64,000 nt of DNA, taken from positions 33,739,718 through 33,803,717 of the forward strand of contig NC_041021.1 in assembly GCF_004193775.1 (NCBI RefSeq), given 5' to 3'. Each line of letters opens with the position of its first letter. Within the stretch, counting starts at the first letter, position 1. The notes under the pieces were generated by a model. That model was not told the origin of the DNA. It worked only from the letters and a program-made list of their open reading frames with translations, and did not search any database. A program made the translations under genes and the position numbers. This DNA comes from Glycine soja. Its lineage: Eukaryota; Streptophyta; Magnoliopsida; Fabales; Fabaceae. Of the stretch, positions 46,086 to 57,595 are shown one piece after another.

Positions 46086-48563
46086 GTGACCACAATAATT
46101 TAAACATCTATTTGAATTTAATTTTTAACATGATCTAGTAATGATTTATGTGTTTCTTAGTTAGTCTAACACGTGAGTTGTCGTTGTATCACATGGGATT
46201 AAATGTATAAGCCATGTGTAATGACATAATTATCAATAATTAATAAATATAAAAAAAATATATGTCTTCTCTTTTCTAGAACTTCTCTATCATGCTAAAC
46301 ACACAAAATTTTCAGATTCAAGCCCAAGATCAAGCTCAACAACACCAAATTAAGTTCAATATATTCAATTTCAAATTCCTACAAATATTTTAATAATAAA
46401 TTCAAACAAATTAAAAAAGAAACAAAAATGCACAAAGTCTATACAAGAAATACAGATCTTAACATAGATTTGAAGTAAACCCAAAATCGTCGGTGAGAGT
46501 CATTGCCCTTTATAGCAGTGGCAACCTCAAGCGCACAACTCAACGCTCCTCAACTGTGCCGACATCTCCATTGTAGATGGCAATCTCAACTGCGAGTTGT
46601 GTTACCCAAATTTGTAAATCAGATCTAGATCTAGGACCAAGTCACATTTTTGTGCATAGAAGCACCACAATTTTCCTCCTTGCATTTCTCCTCCATTGTA
46701 GTACCCACATTCTTCTCCTTAGTTGTAGAAACCTTCCGACGCACTAACATGGTTTCCGCACAGCATCTTTTTGACCTAGCATTACAGTAAGACGTGGTTC
46801 AATATACCCAAATTCTTTCTCTCATGACTAATCCCTTCTTTCTTATTCTCTCACTTCATGAACATCGAACCAGCAAATCACCAACACCTATTGTCATCTC
46901 TTTCATCCTTCATGACTCACTAGCACCCATCATGAGTAGATCGCAACTTCGACCGCACAAAGAGCTCAGGATGACCATCGACGACAATAATCTGATTGGG
47001 CAGCATTGAGGTGGTAGGAGATGTGGCATGGGAAGGAACTCATCGAAATGACAGGGGGAGAGAGAGCAAAAAAGAAGGATCAATGAGATTCTTTCTCTCC
47101 CAAATGTTTTCTCTCTTTGGGCTTTCACACTTCCTCTTCTATCTTTTCTCTCTTTTCTCAATTTCTCCATGACCTTCTCTCTTTTCTCAATTTCTCTAGA
47201 ACCTTCTCTTTTCTTCAACATCTAAATCGATCTCCACCAACCCTTCTCTCTTCTCAATTTAACGCTTCCCCACCAACCCTTTTCTCTTTTCTCAATCACC
47301 CCTTACACCACACTACACCAGCATTGTTCATCATCGGTAATTGTGGAGCCAGGGCCCCTCTCTGTCTCCTTTTCTTTTGTTCAAATCAATCTCTCATCTT
47401 TGGAGCCAAGGACGCTTATCACCTTGCCAGCATCAAACATCACGGAGGCAACAACGATATGCACTTGTGGTATTTCTCCTTCTTCCCTTTTCCCCTTTGT
47501 GTTGCATGTGGTATTTCTTCTACTCTGAGTTGGGATTTGGGATTTTGCAATGATTTTCTTGATTTTCACCTTCATTTTGCTCTGTTCCCTATTTTCCCTA
47601 GTGTTCTGATTCATTATTCTTCTTCATTTTGCTTGTGGTTACACTAGTTGATGTTGGTGTTTGGTTGGCTTCTGATTTCAATTGGTGATGTTCGGAAAAA
47701 TAATAAATTATTTGGAAAAATGGTTTCTTATATTAGAAACCCGAATTTATGGTAAAACAACTCGTATGTCACGTAGATACTTTCCCATGGAGAGTTTCTT
47801 CTAAGAAACGGTTTCTTACACTTTGAAACCAACAAAGCATCACCGGTTGGACATGCTCTTAGATTACCAATTTTCTTCATGTGACTTTTCCTTTTATTTT
47901 ACTTTCTACAAAAGGTGTATAGTCACCATTAAATTAGTTAAAGGGTAAAATCATCCAGAAAAATATGAAAACCAAAACAGTCTTCTATTCCCTTTATCTA
48001 TTTTATTATGGCTTTAATTAAATTTTTCATTTATGTGATTCAATGTTTTTTTTTCATTTTTTGTTTGTATATTTTTTCTTTTCAAAACCAAAATTTTTTT
48101 ACAATAAAAAAATCTTTTATTATCTTCCATCAAACTATTAAAACATTTGTTAAGTTACTAGCATCAACATGTGTCACATCAATAAAAATGTTGTCATCAT
48201 TACCACTTCAAAAAAATATCACATTAACGACAACGCAACGTCATCATTATAGTAGAAGAACTACAAAAACAAATTAAAAGAAAAAAGTAACATATATGCA
48301 TGTACAAAAACATGAAGTCTTAAATATAATGTATAAGATTAATCAAAAAATAATATAAACATAATAATTAAGGGTTTTTTAAACCTTTCTTTACTTCTTT
48401 TTTTGTCCTTGTTCAACACCATAAGGTTACTCACGTAACATTTTTTGTTATAAATAAATAAATTTCAAAAGCTAAAGAGGTCTAAAACAACACTTTAGAA
48501 ATATTAAAATATCTAATATAACCTATTTAGGTATAAGTTTGATCACGAAATCCAAAAACTTGG
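46086..48563. other. Intergenic DNA with a pyrimidine-rich block
   Basis: The block 47040-47300 repeats CTTTTCTCAATTTCTC and CCACCAACCCTT, so the long plus frame at 47117-47647 is compositional. The segment 47690-47860 has inverted pieces (GGTTTCTTA/TAAGAAAC) and ends in GGACATGCTCTTAG, reminiscent of a short DNA-transposon remnant. No gene is supported. Confidence 0.5.
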
Positions 48564-48656
48564 GTGATTACAAGGGGTGTAAATGGCCTTGGTTGAGTTG
48601 AGTTTTGTTTATTTTTCTACCCAATCTAATTAAATTTAATTGGATTGGGTTTATCT

Positions 48657-48665
48657 TTTTTATTT
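48657..48665. repeat. 9-bp target duplication TTTTTATTT, left copy
   Basis: Identical to 57587-57595 and directly adjoining the MULE termini on both sides. It is T-rich, so chance agreement is easier than usual, but its exact placement against matching inverted termini supports it. Confidence 0.75.
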
Positions 48666-48759
48666 GAGAACTACTATTGGTCCTAACTCATTTTGCTTTT
48701 GGTCCCTACATTAGAGTGAAAACCTCATTTCAAAAACTCAAACCTTCCTTCTTTCTTCC

Positions 48760-48780
48760 CCTCCCCCCCCCCCCCCCCTC
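48760..48780. repeat. Poly-C tract in pyrimidine-rich leader
   Basis: A run of about 16 C inside a CT-rich stretch (48740-48900) between the MULE terminus and the PMD pseudogene. Confidence 0.9.
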
Positions 48781-48959
48781 TTAGCATTGTCTCTCTTCCT
48801 CTCCTCCTCCCAACCTCTTATCTCTTCCTCTTCTTCCTTTTCCTTCTCCAACTCCTCTCCTTCCCAACCACACTTAATCCTTCTCCCTCTCCTTGCCCCC
48901 TACTCCTTTGAGGTGCCCTTTTTTTTCGCAAACTCGCTTCCAAGGGAAATCGTGCTTCC

Positions 48960-49050
48960 ATTATAGACATAGCTACAATGGAATCATGATTTCATTTACA
49001 TTGTTTTGGGAAAAATAGGTAACGAAATCATGTTTTTTACATTTTATGTA
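48960..49050. repeat. GAATCATGATTC-type palindromic words, left side of MULE
   Basis: ACAATGGAATCATGATTTC and ACGAAATCATGTTTT occur here. Counterparts lie at 57350-57505 near the right terminus (CGAAATCATGATTTTTG, AAATCATGATTCCG, GGAATTATGATTCC). They form subterminal inverted word arrays. Confidence 0.7.
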
Positions 49051-49132
49051 GAGGTTTATATGGCATTACTCATGGTGAGTAAATTATTTTAGTATTTTTA
49101 TTTTTTTATTACTATAATTAATATTTTTTACA

Positions 49133-49982
49133 GTCATGGGTGCTTGCACATCTGCCCACTATTGACTACTCAAAGCTAGAGGATTATGTAGTGGAGGACT
49201 CGGTAGCCACTAGATAAAAGTTGTTGAGAGGTATCGAGCGTGCTAATGAGCTACAGATGTTGTCGTGTGGTGTCCATATGAGGACCACATGGATGTGAGA
49301 CCTTTCGCAAAATAGTCCATTTTCTCAGGCTTTATCATATGTAGGATTGATGTGAGGCCTTATTCTCAAGAGAAGGTGCTGAGGCAGTTTGACCATGTCC
49401 AGACGATTCCACACCTGCCACCTCCCAATCCTATATATCAGCTTTGTGATCGAGTATGGGAGGAGTGACAACAACATATTATTCCTCTTAGTGATGTTGT
49501 GTCAACTGTGGATCCTTGTGCTTGCACCTATGACTATCAGCCTTGATTTTACAAGGTTTCTCATCCTTATGTCAATCCGCCTGAGGAGGGACAACCACCA
49601 TGTGCTCCTATATGCTTACCGCCAACTAGAGTACAGTCACAGCCCAGGTAGCCACTAGCAGACTATGTACTAGGTGGAGACTACTCTTGACAAGTAATGC
49701 AAATTGGATTTTGTTGAATTTTTTTCTAAATTGTCATTGAAAAACTAGTTATTAATTGCAATGCAATTGTTATTGATGGATCAATTCCAAAAAATGTCAG
49801 AAGCTATGTAAAGCTTGTTGGACCTTAGAGTTATGGCAGAAGGCATGACTCATCATCAACTCATACAATAAGCTTCAAAATTGTTGCAGGAGGGCTTAAG
49901 AGCTTGGTGCAGTTTAGACGCACAGAGACCCAAGAAAAAGACTAGCAAGGATGGTAGCAAGAAGGGTGCCATATGTGGTTGA
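49133..49982 (+). pseudogene. PMD gene C-terminal region, broken, inside the MULE
   Basis: The frame reads VLAHLPTIDYSKLEDYVVED, then DVVWCPYEDHMDVRPFAK-like and IFSGFIICRIDVRPYSQEKV, LRQFDHVQTIPHLPPPNP and the proline-rich CAPICLPPTRVQSQP. This corresponds to the second half of the plant mobile domain, matching PRVCRW...CWIPY onward of PMD copy 2. After a probable intron (about 49695-49790) a second piece carries DLRVMAEGMTHHQ and a basic tail RPKKKTSKDGSKKG. Several stops interrupt it. The N-terminal half is absent. It points toward the MULE transposase fragment. Confidence 0.75.
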
Positions 49983-50289
49983 ATTTTTGTATTATTATCA
50001 TTATTAGTATCTTTTGATTATTATGCACAATATTTGTTGTTTTTACATTTTTTTTTAGTTTATGTTGTGGTTGAATTACTTTTTTTTATGTTCATCAATT
50101 GTTTAAACAACATGCGCCTAGTAACAACGATTGTTACTTCAATTGATTCATAAAACAAACATCAACATCAACAACTAAAGAAGCACTAATAATACAAAGT
50201 TTTTTAAAAAAAACAACTAGTGTACGATTTTTATAAATTAAAAACATGACAACACAAATTTATCATGCATCAAAGAATGATTTCATCAA

Positions 50290-50438
50290 CAAATCTTGGT
50301 TTCCTTGGTTTACGTAGCAAGACAAGGATTTAATATGGAGATAAGTCAAAATTTTTATTCAACTCAATTGGACTTTTACTACTAAATTCTGAAAAGATGA
50401 AAAATATTGTTTTCACATCATCACGTTTAAGCTCCATA
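50290..50438 (-). pseudogene. MULE transposase N-terminal region, part 2 (left of gypsy 2)
   Basis: The minus strand reads MELKRDDVKTIFFIFSEFSS, KSPIELN and, after a stop, LLRKPRKPRFVDEI. Joining it to 56763-57000 through a single copy of the 5-bp duplication gives GAG TAT ATG GAG CTT, that is EYMELKRDD in one frame. This proves that the two pieces were one gene before gypsy 2 inserted. The family is the N-terminal part of soybean Mutator-like transposases. The catalytic DDE part is missing. Confidence 0.75.
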
Positions 50439-50766
50439 TCTAACACCCTGAAATATTACTAATTATAAATCGATGTTTAATTGTATTTATCGTATTATTT
50501 GACTATATGGTTAACTTGAATGAGTTGAGGTATGACTTGAATTAGTCATGTGTGAATTTCTTGATGTGGATGTTGAGTTATGTGGAGTTTTGTTGAGCTA
50601 AGTTAAAATTATGAGATTTCAAATTTTACCTAAACCAATTTCAGTAACATCGCAATCCCAAATCCTTTAACCGTTGGATTGTCTTCAAATTTTGGCTGGA
50701 GGTTCCTAAGACAATTCTCCACAGTCTAACCGTTGGGATTTTGAAAATACAACTTTTGATGTCTCA

Positions 50767-50920
50767 CTAAGCGCGAGGGGGCGCTAAGCGCAATTCCAAC
50801 CCGAGCGGGAATTGCGCTGAGCGAGAATTAGTGCGGAAGGAGTTGCGCTCAGCGTGAATTGTCATGCTAAGTGCAAAAAGTAGACTCCCGCTTAGCGAGA
50901 CGAGCTTGCTAAGAAAGATA
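50767..50920. repeat. CGCTAAGCG-type word cluster
   Basis: At least six variants of the near-palindrome CGCTNAGCG (CTAAGCGCG, CGCTAAGCGC, GCGCTGAGCG, GCGCTCAGCG, CGCTTAGCG) lie within about 150 bases. The same word type occurs in the unrelated repeat at 45620-45840. Confidence 0.8.
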
Positions 50921-51879
50921 TACAGATTATAAATACGTTCTTCAACGTGAAAAACATGATTTTTCCCCCTCTCCTCCTCTCCAAACGCCCACCCAAACCC
51001 TAACACCTTGTTCTCTACCACCCATGACCACCAGTGGCCACCATGAGTCGTCGTTGCTTGTCGTCGAACCTCCACACCAAGAAGAACGTTGTAATCAGAG
51101 AAATCCTCAAAATCCTCCTCAAGTTTTCGATGGAGAAAATTCCCCCCAAATCCTTCATTTTGTAGCTTCTCTGAGGTAATCTTGACTTCTAAGCCTTTCT
51201 CCTAGTTAGTTTGAGTTTCTCTTAGTATCTCTCGCGTTGGACACTATAATAGGGTGTTTTTACACTTCCTTTGAAAAACCCTTGAAAATGAGATATTGTT
51301 AAAGTTATCTTTTTATAGCATTGATGTTATTTTTGTGACCTTCACTAAACCCCGGTCACATTGGCGTGAGCAGAATTTCAAAATGACGTCTCCGTTTAGT
51401 AGAATCCGAAACACCCCTCAGCCTTTTTATGTTTTGACAGAGGTATATGACTCTAAATATTTTTATTAACCTTGTTTTTGAAATCTATACTAAATTTCCT
51501 TCAATTTGGTATATAGAACCTTGCGTTTAGACTGACGAGCATGAACGAGAGAGACCTCTGAACGACGCAAAGAGGAACTGACGAAGAGCTCACGATAGGT
51601 GAGGGGAGTTTATTATCATTTACAGTTTTTAATACCATAGTTGGGGTCAGGGAACCTAACTATAGGGATGTATGTTTGTCCCTGTTGCATGCTGGTTTTC
51701 AAGAAAAACAATGTTTTTGACAAATGGGATGTGATAAATCTATTATCGATAAATGACATTATGGTTTTTATTAAACTTGTGTTGTCTGAAGACCTGGGAA
51801 GTGTGAATCTCAGGCATGAACTATATATGTATGTATATGTAGAATGTGACTTACTGATGATACTGCTATTGATGACATT

Positions 51880-52150
51880 AATTGATATGAGGTGACATTG
51901 ATGTTTATGATAATATTGATATGAGATGATGTTGTTATTGATGATTACGTTAATATGAGTTGATGTTGTTATTGATGATTATGTTAAAATGAGATGATGT
52001 TGTTGTTGATAATGTCATTGAGATGAGATGATGTTGATGTTGAAAATGATATTGAGATGAGATGATGTTGATGTTGAGAATGACATTGAGATGAGACAAT
52101 GTTGATGTTGATAATGACATTGAGATGAAATGTTGATGATGCTGAAAATG
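51880..52150 (+). repeat. GATGATGTTGTTATTGATG-type minisatellite
   Basis: Degenerate units of about 27-36 bases built from ATGAGATGATGTTGATGTTG repeat some eight times. Reverse-strand open frames full of His and Ser (51950-52181) are by-products. Confidence 0.85.
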
Positions 52151-52170
52151 CACTGTGATGATGTATCTTG

Positions 52171-52617
52171 TGTATGTACATGGGGGGTGCAGTGACCTTG
52201 TTGGATATCCCTGGTGGGGGAGATAGAGTGATTAAAGAGTTTTAAGCATCTCTGGAGGGGGACGGCTTAGAATCTTTAATTATTCACAGTCAATGCATTA
52301 ATGGTGCCCATGTTTTGTACATTGTATGTTGTGTATGTACATGGGGGATGCAGTGACCTTGTTGGATATCTCTGGTGGGGGAAAAAGAGTGGTTAAAGAG
52401 TTTTAAGCATCTCCAAAGGGGTATGGCTTAGAATCTTTAATTATCCACGGTCAGTGCATTGATGATGCCCATGTTTCATACGTTGTATGTTGTGTATGTA
52501 CATAGGGGGTGCAGTGACCTTGTTGGATATCCCTGGTGGGGGAAATATAGTAGTTAAAGAGTTTTAATTATCCACGGTCAGTGCATTGATGGTGCCCATG
52601 TTTCATACTTCATATGA
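52171..52617 (+). repeat. 161-bp tandem repeat, about 2.8 copies
   Basis: TGTATGTACATGGGGG starts copies at about 52171, 52332 and 52493, giving a 161-base period. Each unit carries TGCAGTGACCTTGTTGGATA and TGGGGGA blocks. The third copy lacks about 40 bases (the AAGCATCTC...AATCTTT part). Confidence 0.9.
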
Positions 52618-53337
52618 CATGGAAATAGTATAAACTTTATTAGTAAGTACTTGTAGTTTCACATGAGGAGGAATACTTGTACTTGGGGGCATGTCACTTA
52701 GTTTGGAACTCCCTTGAGACTCAGGCTGATCACCATGGGGGGGAGTTGCCTGTGCATGACAGGGTGACCTTAACACTTACTGTCTAGTTTTCCTAAGTGA
52801 GAGTGTTGTGTGGACACGCTTAGGTTATTTCCTTGTGGATGGTACGATATTGAATTTGAGAGTTGAGGTCAGGTGCATGCATCATACTGAGCATGATTGA
52901 TTGAAACTATGGACGGATGATGACTATTTGTTGAGTGTGTGTTGGACTAATGAATGTTTGTGTAAGCTTATGATATTTGTTAATGTTTTCTAACTAATTG
53001 TGTTAATTTGATTTTTGTATTAATTTCTTTTATAATAAACTCACCCCTCGCAATTTTTGTATCATGTGGTTGGTACCTATGATGATTGTGAACCTTTGTT
53101 CGTGGGAGCAGAATGACAGCAGTAGAATACAAGAAGTGAGATTCTTTTGTGGAGCCGCTAAACCAACATGATGACGTTGGGATTATTTTGGGAGAGAGTT
53201 GTGTTTTGTTAATCAACTCCTTCATAGTTGGTTCCATAATTCTTTTTGTTGAATTGAGTATGTAAATCACAAATTTAATTATATGTATGAACAAATTTAC
53301 TTTCCATTATGTGAATAATGTGTACTGAGTTACTATA

Positions 53338-53340
<3 letters not shown>

Positions 53341-53394
<54 letters not shown>
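53341..53394. repeat. (AT)n microsatellite in gypsy 2 left LTR
   Basis: About 27 AT repeats. The right LTR has only about 8 at the same place (56602-56617), so the tract has changed length since insertion. Confidence 0.95.
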
Positions 53395-53397
<3 letters not shown>

Positions 53398-53551
53398 CTT
53401 AAGTAATGGTGTGTTTTTTGGTGAATGTATATCGAGAAAAAAAATTAATTTCAATTTTCATAAGCAAATTAACGTATATTTCATTTAAAAATTGAAATTA
53501 TCGTGGTTTAGAGTGGTGATATCGTAGCGATGAGGCGGGTCATTACATTAG

Positions 53552-53565
53552 TGGTATCAGAGCCA
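53552..53565 (+). other. Primer binding site of gypsy 2
   Basis: TGGTATCAGAGCCA, complementary to the 3' end of initiator tRNA-Met, four bases after the LTR. Confidence 0.92.
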
Positions 53566-54026
53566 GTCGAACATTTTTGGCCAGTGAGTTGTGTGTCTAC
53601 TATGTTTTTCTGTGCATTTTGTGCTTGCCTTGTTGAATGCTTGATGTTTGTTGTTTGCAGTTGGAACTTACTCACTTTGTTGTGTTTCCATGAGTTATAG
53701 AGATTTGATTGTTGTAGTCATAACATGTTTGTTCTCCTGATGGTTATTATACCATGAGTTTCAATGTCGTGTCATGAGTTATCAAACTGGCCATCTGTAT
53801 AATTTGTGAAGTGCAATGGGATGATATGGCAAGCGATCAGGAAATACAAATGACGGAAAGTGAGTGTTAATGTCTCGAGAGAGGACTAGTTTAGAGGAAT
53901 ACTTTCTCGAGGCATCAACTCTCAAAAGTAACCAAGTAGGGACTTGAGATGGTTGTGATTTTTGTTATGTTCTTCTTCTTGTGTGTATTTTTTCCATGTC
54001 TCACTTCCTGGTGTGTATAGGGAGTA

Positions 54027-54900
54027 ATGGTTAGACGGAATGATCATGCGATAGCTGATGCTCTCCAAGCCTTAGCTCAGGCTATAGGGAATCCGAATAG
54101 GGGAGAAGCTTCTGGAGCTACTGAGTACCAAGGGTTGGACCGCTTCCAATGAAACAATCTTCCTGCTTTCAATGGAGGATACGACCCTCATGGTGCTCAG
54201 AATTGGATAAGGGAAATCGAGAAAATCTTTCGAGTGATGGCATGTTCAGAGGGGAAAAAAGTTGCTTTTGGTACATATACTTTGGTAGAAGAAGTCGAGT
54301 ATTGGTGGGAGAATACTCACCAATGCATAGAGGTTGAAGGTCAAGATGTGACCTGGGATGTCTTCAAAAGGGTGTTTTTGGATAAATACTTTCCTGAGGA
54401 TGTTAGGAACAAGAAGGAGATGGATTTCTTGGAGCTCAAGCAAGGAAACATGATTTTGCCCGAATATGCAGCCAAGTTTGAGGAGCTGGTGAGGTACTTT
54501 CCCCATTATCAAGGAAGAGATGGCGAAAGTTCCAAATGTGTGAAGTTTTTTAACGGCTTGCGACCTGACGGGAAGCAAGTTGTGAATTACCAAGGTGTTT
54601 GCCAATTTCCACTCTTGGTTAACATGTGCTAGATTTGGGATGAAGACTCTCGAGACAAGGCGAGCTATTATAGGAATACGGGCCCAATGAAGAACAAAAA
54701 GAATGGACCTCAACATCGGTGAAAACTATACTCGACCCCTCCTTAGCAATATGGTAATCGCCCCAACAATCAGAGGACTATTGCTATGGGGTTTGCGGGT
54801 GGTAGTGGTAGCAAACTCAATACTTTCCCAACTCATATCACTTGTTACAAATGTGGTAAGGCAGGGCACATCTCCTCAAATTGTACTGATAAAGGCATGA
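54027..54900 (+). pseudogene. Gypsy 2 Gag, broken
   Basis: It starts at 54027 (MVRRNDHAIADALQALAQAI). An early TGA at about 54150 interrupts GLDRFQ/NNLPAFNGGYDPH. The capsid block WIREIEKIFRVMACSEGKKV, EYWWENTHQ and VFKRVFLDKYFPEDVRNKKE follows, with FLELKQGNMILPEYAAKFEE and a further stop after LVNMC (about 54630). Two zinc knuckles come next: CYKCGKAGHISSNC is intact, and the second has lost its first cysteine (YFNCRQKRHIQRDC). Confidence 0.9.
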
Positions 54901-55019
54901 ACTATTTTAATTGTAGACAAAAGAGGCATATTCAGAGAGATTGTCCATATCCCAAGAAGGAGCAGAATGGTGGGGGCCTGAATGACCAAACTGGACATCT
55001 GAAGGCCACGAGAAGAGTC

Positions 55020-56227
55020 TTTACCCTTAACAGTGTCGAAGCTTCGAAATCCAAAGATCTAATCCAAGGTAAATGTTTCATAAATGGGATTCCCTTACTT
55101 ATGCTATTTGATTCTGGTGCAACCCATTCTTTTATATCCTGTTCGCGTGTTGGGAAACTTAAGCTTTATGTGTCTTCTTTAAACAAAGATCTGGTGGTAG
55201 AGACCCCAACTAGTGGTTCTGTGTTAACTTCTAATGTGTGTTTGAATTGTCTTGTGGAAATTTCTGGTAGAACATTTTTTTATTGATCTGATTTGTTTGC
55301 CTTTAAGCCAAATTGATGTTATTATGGGTATGGACTGGTTATCTTCCAACCATGTCTTGTTAAACTATTTTGATAAAACTGTGGTGTTTGATGATTCTGG
55401 AGTGAGTAAGGATATGATGTTTATCTCTGCCAACCAAGTTGTGACATTTTTAAAGGAAGATGCTCGAGTGTACATGATCTTGTCTAACCTGAAAATAGAG
55501 ACAAAGGTTTCCATGTGTGACCTCCCTATTGTCAGAGAGCTACCTGAAGTGTTCCCTGAGGATATATCTGGTCTACCACTCGAGAGAGAAATAGAGTTTT
55601 CCATAGACCTGGTACCTGGTGCTGGACCTATATCCATAGCCCCTTATAAGATGTGTCCTATAGAGTTAGCCGAGCTTAAGAAACAGTTAGAGGAGTTGTT
55701 GGAGAAGTGGTTTGTGAGACCCAGTGTATCTCCATGGGGAGCACCAGTGTTGTTAGTAAAGAAGAAAGATGGGACCATGAGGTTGTGTGTAGACTGCCGC
55801 CAGTTGAATAAGGTGACAATTAAGAATAAGTACCCTTTGCCTAGAATAGACAACCTTATGGACCAGCTGGTAGGAGCTTGTATGTTTAGCAAGATTGACC
55901 TTAGGTCAAGTTACCATCAGATCCGAGTGAAGTTTGAGGATATACCGAAGACTGCTTTTAGGACCCGTTATTGCCATTATGAGTATCTAGTCATGCCCTT
56001 TGGTGTGACTAATGCTCCAGGTGTGTTTATGGACTACATGAATAGAGTCTTTCACCCTTACCTTGATAGTTTTGTGGTATTATTCATAGATGATATTTTG
56101 GTATACTCCAAGACTAGAGAGGAACATGAAGAACACTTGAGGATTGTGCTGAATACCCTTAGGGACAGATAACTTTATGATAAGCTATCCAAGTGTGAGT
56201 TTTGGTTAGAGAAAGTTAGTTTCCTAG
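55020..56227 (+). pseudogene. Gypsy 2 protease and reverse transcriptase, 3'-truncated
   Basis: The protease active site is LLMLFDSGATHSFISC (about 55100-55145). A frameshift near 55270 leads to [20 protein letters not shown]. Reverse transcriptase follows: [76 protein letters not shown] and the catalytic [10 protein letters not shown] (FIDD at 56083-56094). A stop lies at about 56170, then KCEFWLEKVSFLGYV, where the deletion joins it to the right LTR. RNase H and integrase are gone. Confidence 0.9.
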
Positions 56228-56233
56228 GGTATG

Positions 56234-56762
56234 TGATATTTGTTAATGTTTTCTTACTAATTGTGTTTATTTGATTTTTGTATTAATTTCTTTTATAATA
56301 AACTCACCCCTCGCACTTTTTGTACCATGTGGTTGGTACCTGTAATGACCGTGAACCTTTATTCATGGGAGCAGAATGACAGTCATAAAGTACAAGAAGT
56401 GAGATTCTTTTGTGGAGCCACCAAGCCGACGTGATGACATTGGGATTATTTTGGGAAAGAGTTGTGTTTTGTTAATCAACTTCTCTATAGCTGGTTCCAT
56501 AATTCTTTGTTGAATTGAGGATGTAAATCACAAATTTAATTATATGTATGAACAAATTTACTTTCCATTCTGTGAATGATGTGTACTGAGTTACTATACC
56601 TATATATATATATATAAGTAATGGTGCGTTGTTTGGTGAATGTATATCGAGAAAAAAAATTACTTTCATTTTTCATAAGCAAATTAACGGAGCTTTAATT
56701 TAAAAATTGAAATTCTCGCGGTTTAGAGTGTTGATATCGTAGCGACGAGGCAGGTCGTTACA
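56234..56762 (+). repeat. Gypsy 2 right LTR, 3' portion only
   Basis: It matches 52969-53547 of the left LTR (GATATTTGTTAATGTTTTC onward to GGTCGTTACA) at about nine in ten bases. The first 2.5 kb of the LTR is deleted together with the end of pol. Confidence 0.88.
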
Positions 56763-57000
56763 CCACATACTCGTATTCAACACAGCCATCACCTACATAA
56801 ACAATTTGACGATAAAAAAGACCAAGTAAAATTTTGCAACCTCCATTGGCATCCATATTTGTTTTCATTAAAGCATTAAGTGACATGTCCTCACTTATTG
56901 TGATGACTTTAGGACTACTGGGACATTCAAACAATATCTCTTTAGATGATCAAATCATGTCACCATCGCAATACACAACAGTAGATACATTATCTGTGAT
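56763..57000 (-). pseudogene. MULE transposase N-terminal region, part 1 (right of gypsy 2)
   Basis: The minus strand from about 57000 reads TDNVSTVVYCDGD, a stop, then EILFECPSSPKVITISEDMS, MDANGGCKILLGLFYRQIVY and VGDGCVEYEY, where gypsy 2 interrupts. The initiator position reads ATC rather than ATG. It continues in 50290-50438. Confidence 0.75.
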
Positions 57001-57595
57001 TTAAGCAATATGGTGAATATAAAGCAAAGGTGTTAAGTTGCATCCAACCCCTACTGCTATTTATATTAGATGATCTACTATTCTCTCATGAGTCATACCC
57101 CAATAGTTGAGATCGCACCGACAATATAGATGGTTTAGACTGAGTCTATATTTAATACAGTTGGTTATGTATCAGAAAAAAATAGTGTTTAGTCAATACG
57201 CCTCAAGAAAAGCAGTGTTCAATCAATATGTCTCATGAAAAGTAGTGTTCAATCAATAAAAAACACAAAATGTTTTTTTTCTTTTTTATTCAATTTTTAA
57301 AAAATATAATACAATGGAATTTCAATTATATTGTTTAAGTTTTTTATTACAACGAAATCATGATTTTTGTTGTGATGTGGACAAAAGTAATAATGAATTT
57401 GAGATTCTGTTGTGATAAGGAAGTGCAAAAAAAATAACAAAATCATGATTCCGTTATTATATCTGGGACTAAAAAAATATACAATGGAATTATGATTCCA
57501 TAAGAGGGGCATTCTTGGAATAAAAAATGGGGGCAACAACTTGGTAGGGGCCAAAAGAAATTGCAATGGGACCAATAGCAATTCCCTTTTTATTT

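Larger units (their letters stand above)
50439..53547 (+). repeat. Gypsy 2 left LTR, about 3.1 kb
   Basis: It begins TCTAACACCCTGAAATAT (TG expected) and ends GGGTCATTACA. It contains CGCTAAGCG/GCGCTGAGCG words at 50767-50920, a leader-like block and two tandem arrays (51880-52150 and 52171-52617). The last 580 bases match the right LTR. Confidence 0.85.
50439..56762 (+). mobile_element. Gypsy element 2, internally deleted, nested in the MULE
   Basis: Left LTR 50439-53547, tRNA-Met primer site, gag, protease and reverse transcriptase. A deletion then joins reverse transcriptase directly to the last 529 bases of the right LTR (56234-56762). Flanking 5-bp copies are CCATA (50434-50438) and CCACA (56763-56767), and frame restoration in the split transposase confirms the boundaries. 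The first LTR base pair has mutated from TG to TC. Long LTRs and the tRNA-Met site suggest a Tekay/Del-type chromovirus, but the integrase and chromodomain are deleted. Confidence 0.88.
48666..57586. mobile_element. MULE carrying a PMD gene and a transposase N-terminus
   Basis: The left end reads GAGAACTACTATTGGTCC and the right end, read inward, GGGAATTGCTATTGGTCC. Similarity continues inward through TTTTGCTTTTGGTCCCTAC and TTTCTTTTGGCCCCTAC. The flanks carry an identical 9-bp duplication TTTTTATTT, the Mutator hallmark. Inside are a plus-strand PMD pseudogene (49133-49982) and a minus-strand MULE transposase N-terminus (50290-57000), convergent. A gypsy element (50439-56762) accounts for about 6.3 kb, so the MULE itself is about 2.6 kb, probably an internally deleted autonomous element. 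Confidence 0.78.

Noticed and set aside
47117..47647. 176-codon open frame, Ser/Phe/Leu rich
   Set aside because: Pyrimidine-rich DNA with repeated CTTTTCTCAATTTCTC; no domain, no intron logic and no neighbouring exons.
51950..52181. His/Ser-rich minus-strand open frames
   Set aside because: Reverse translation of the GATGATGTTG minisatellite.
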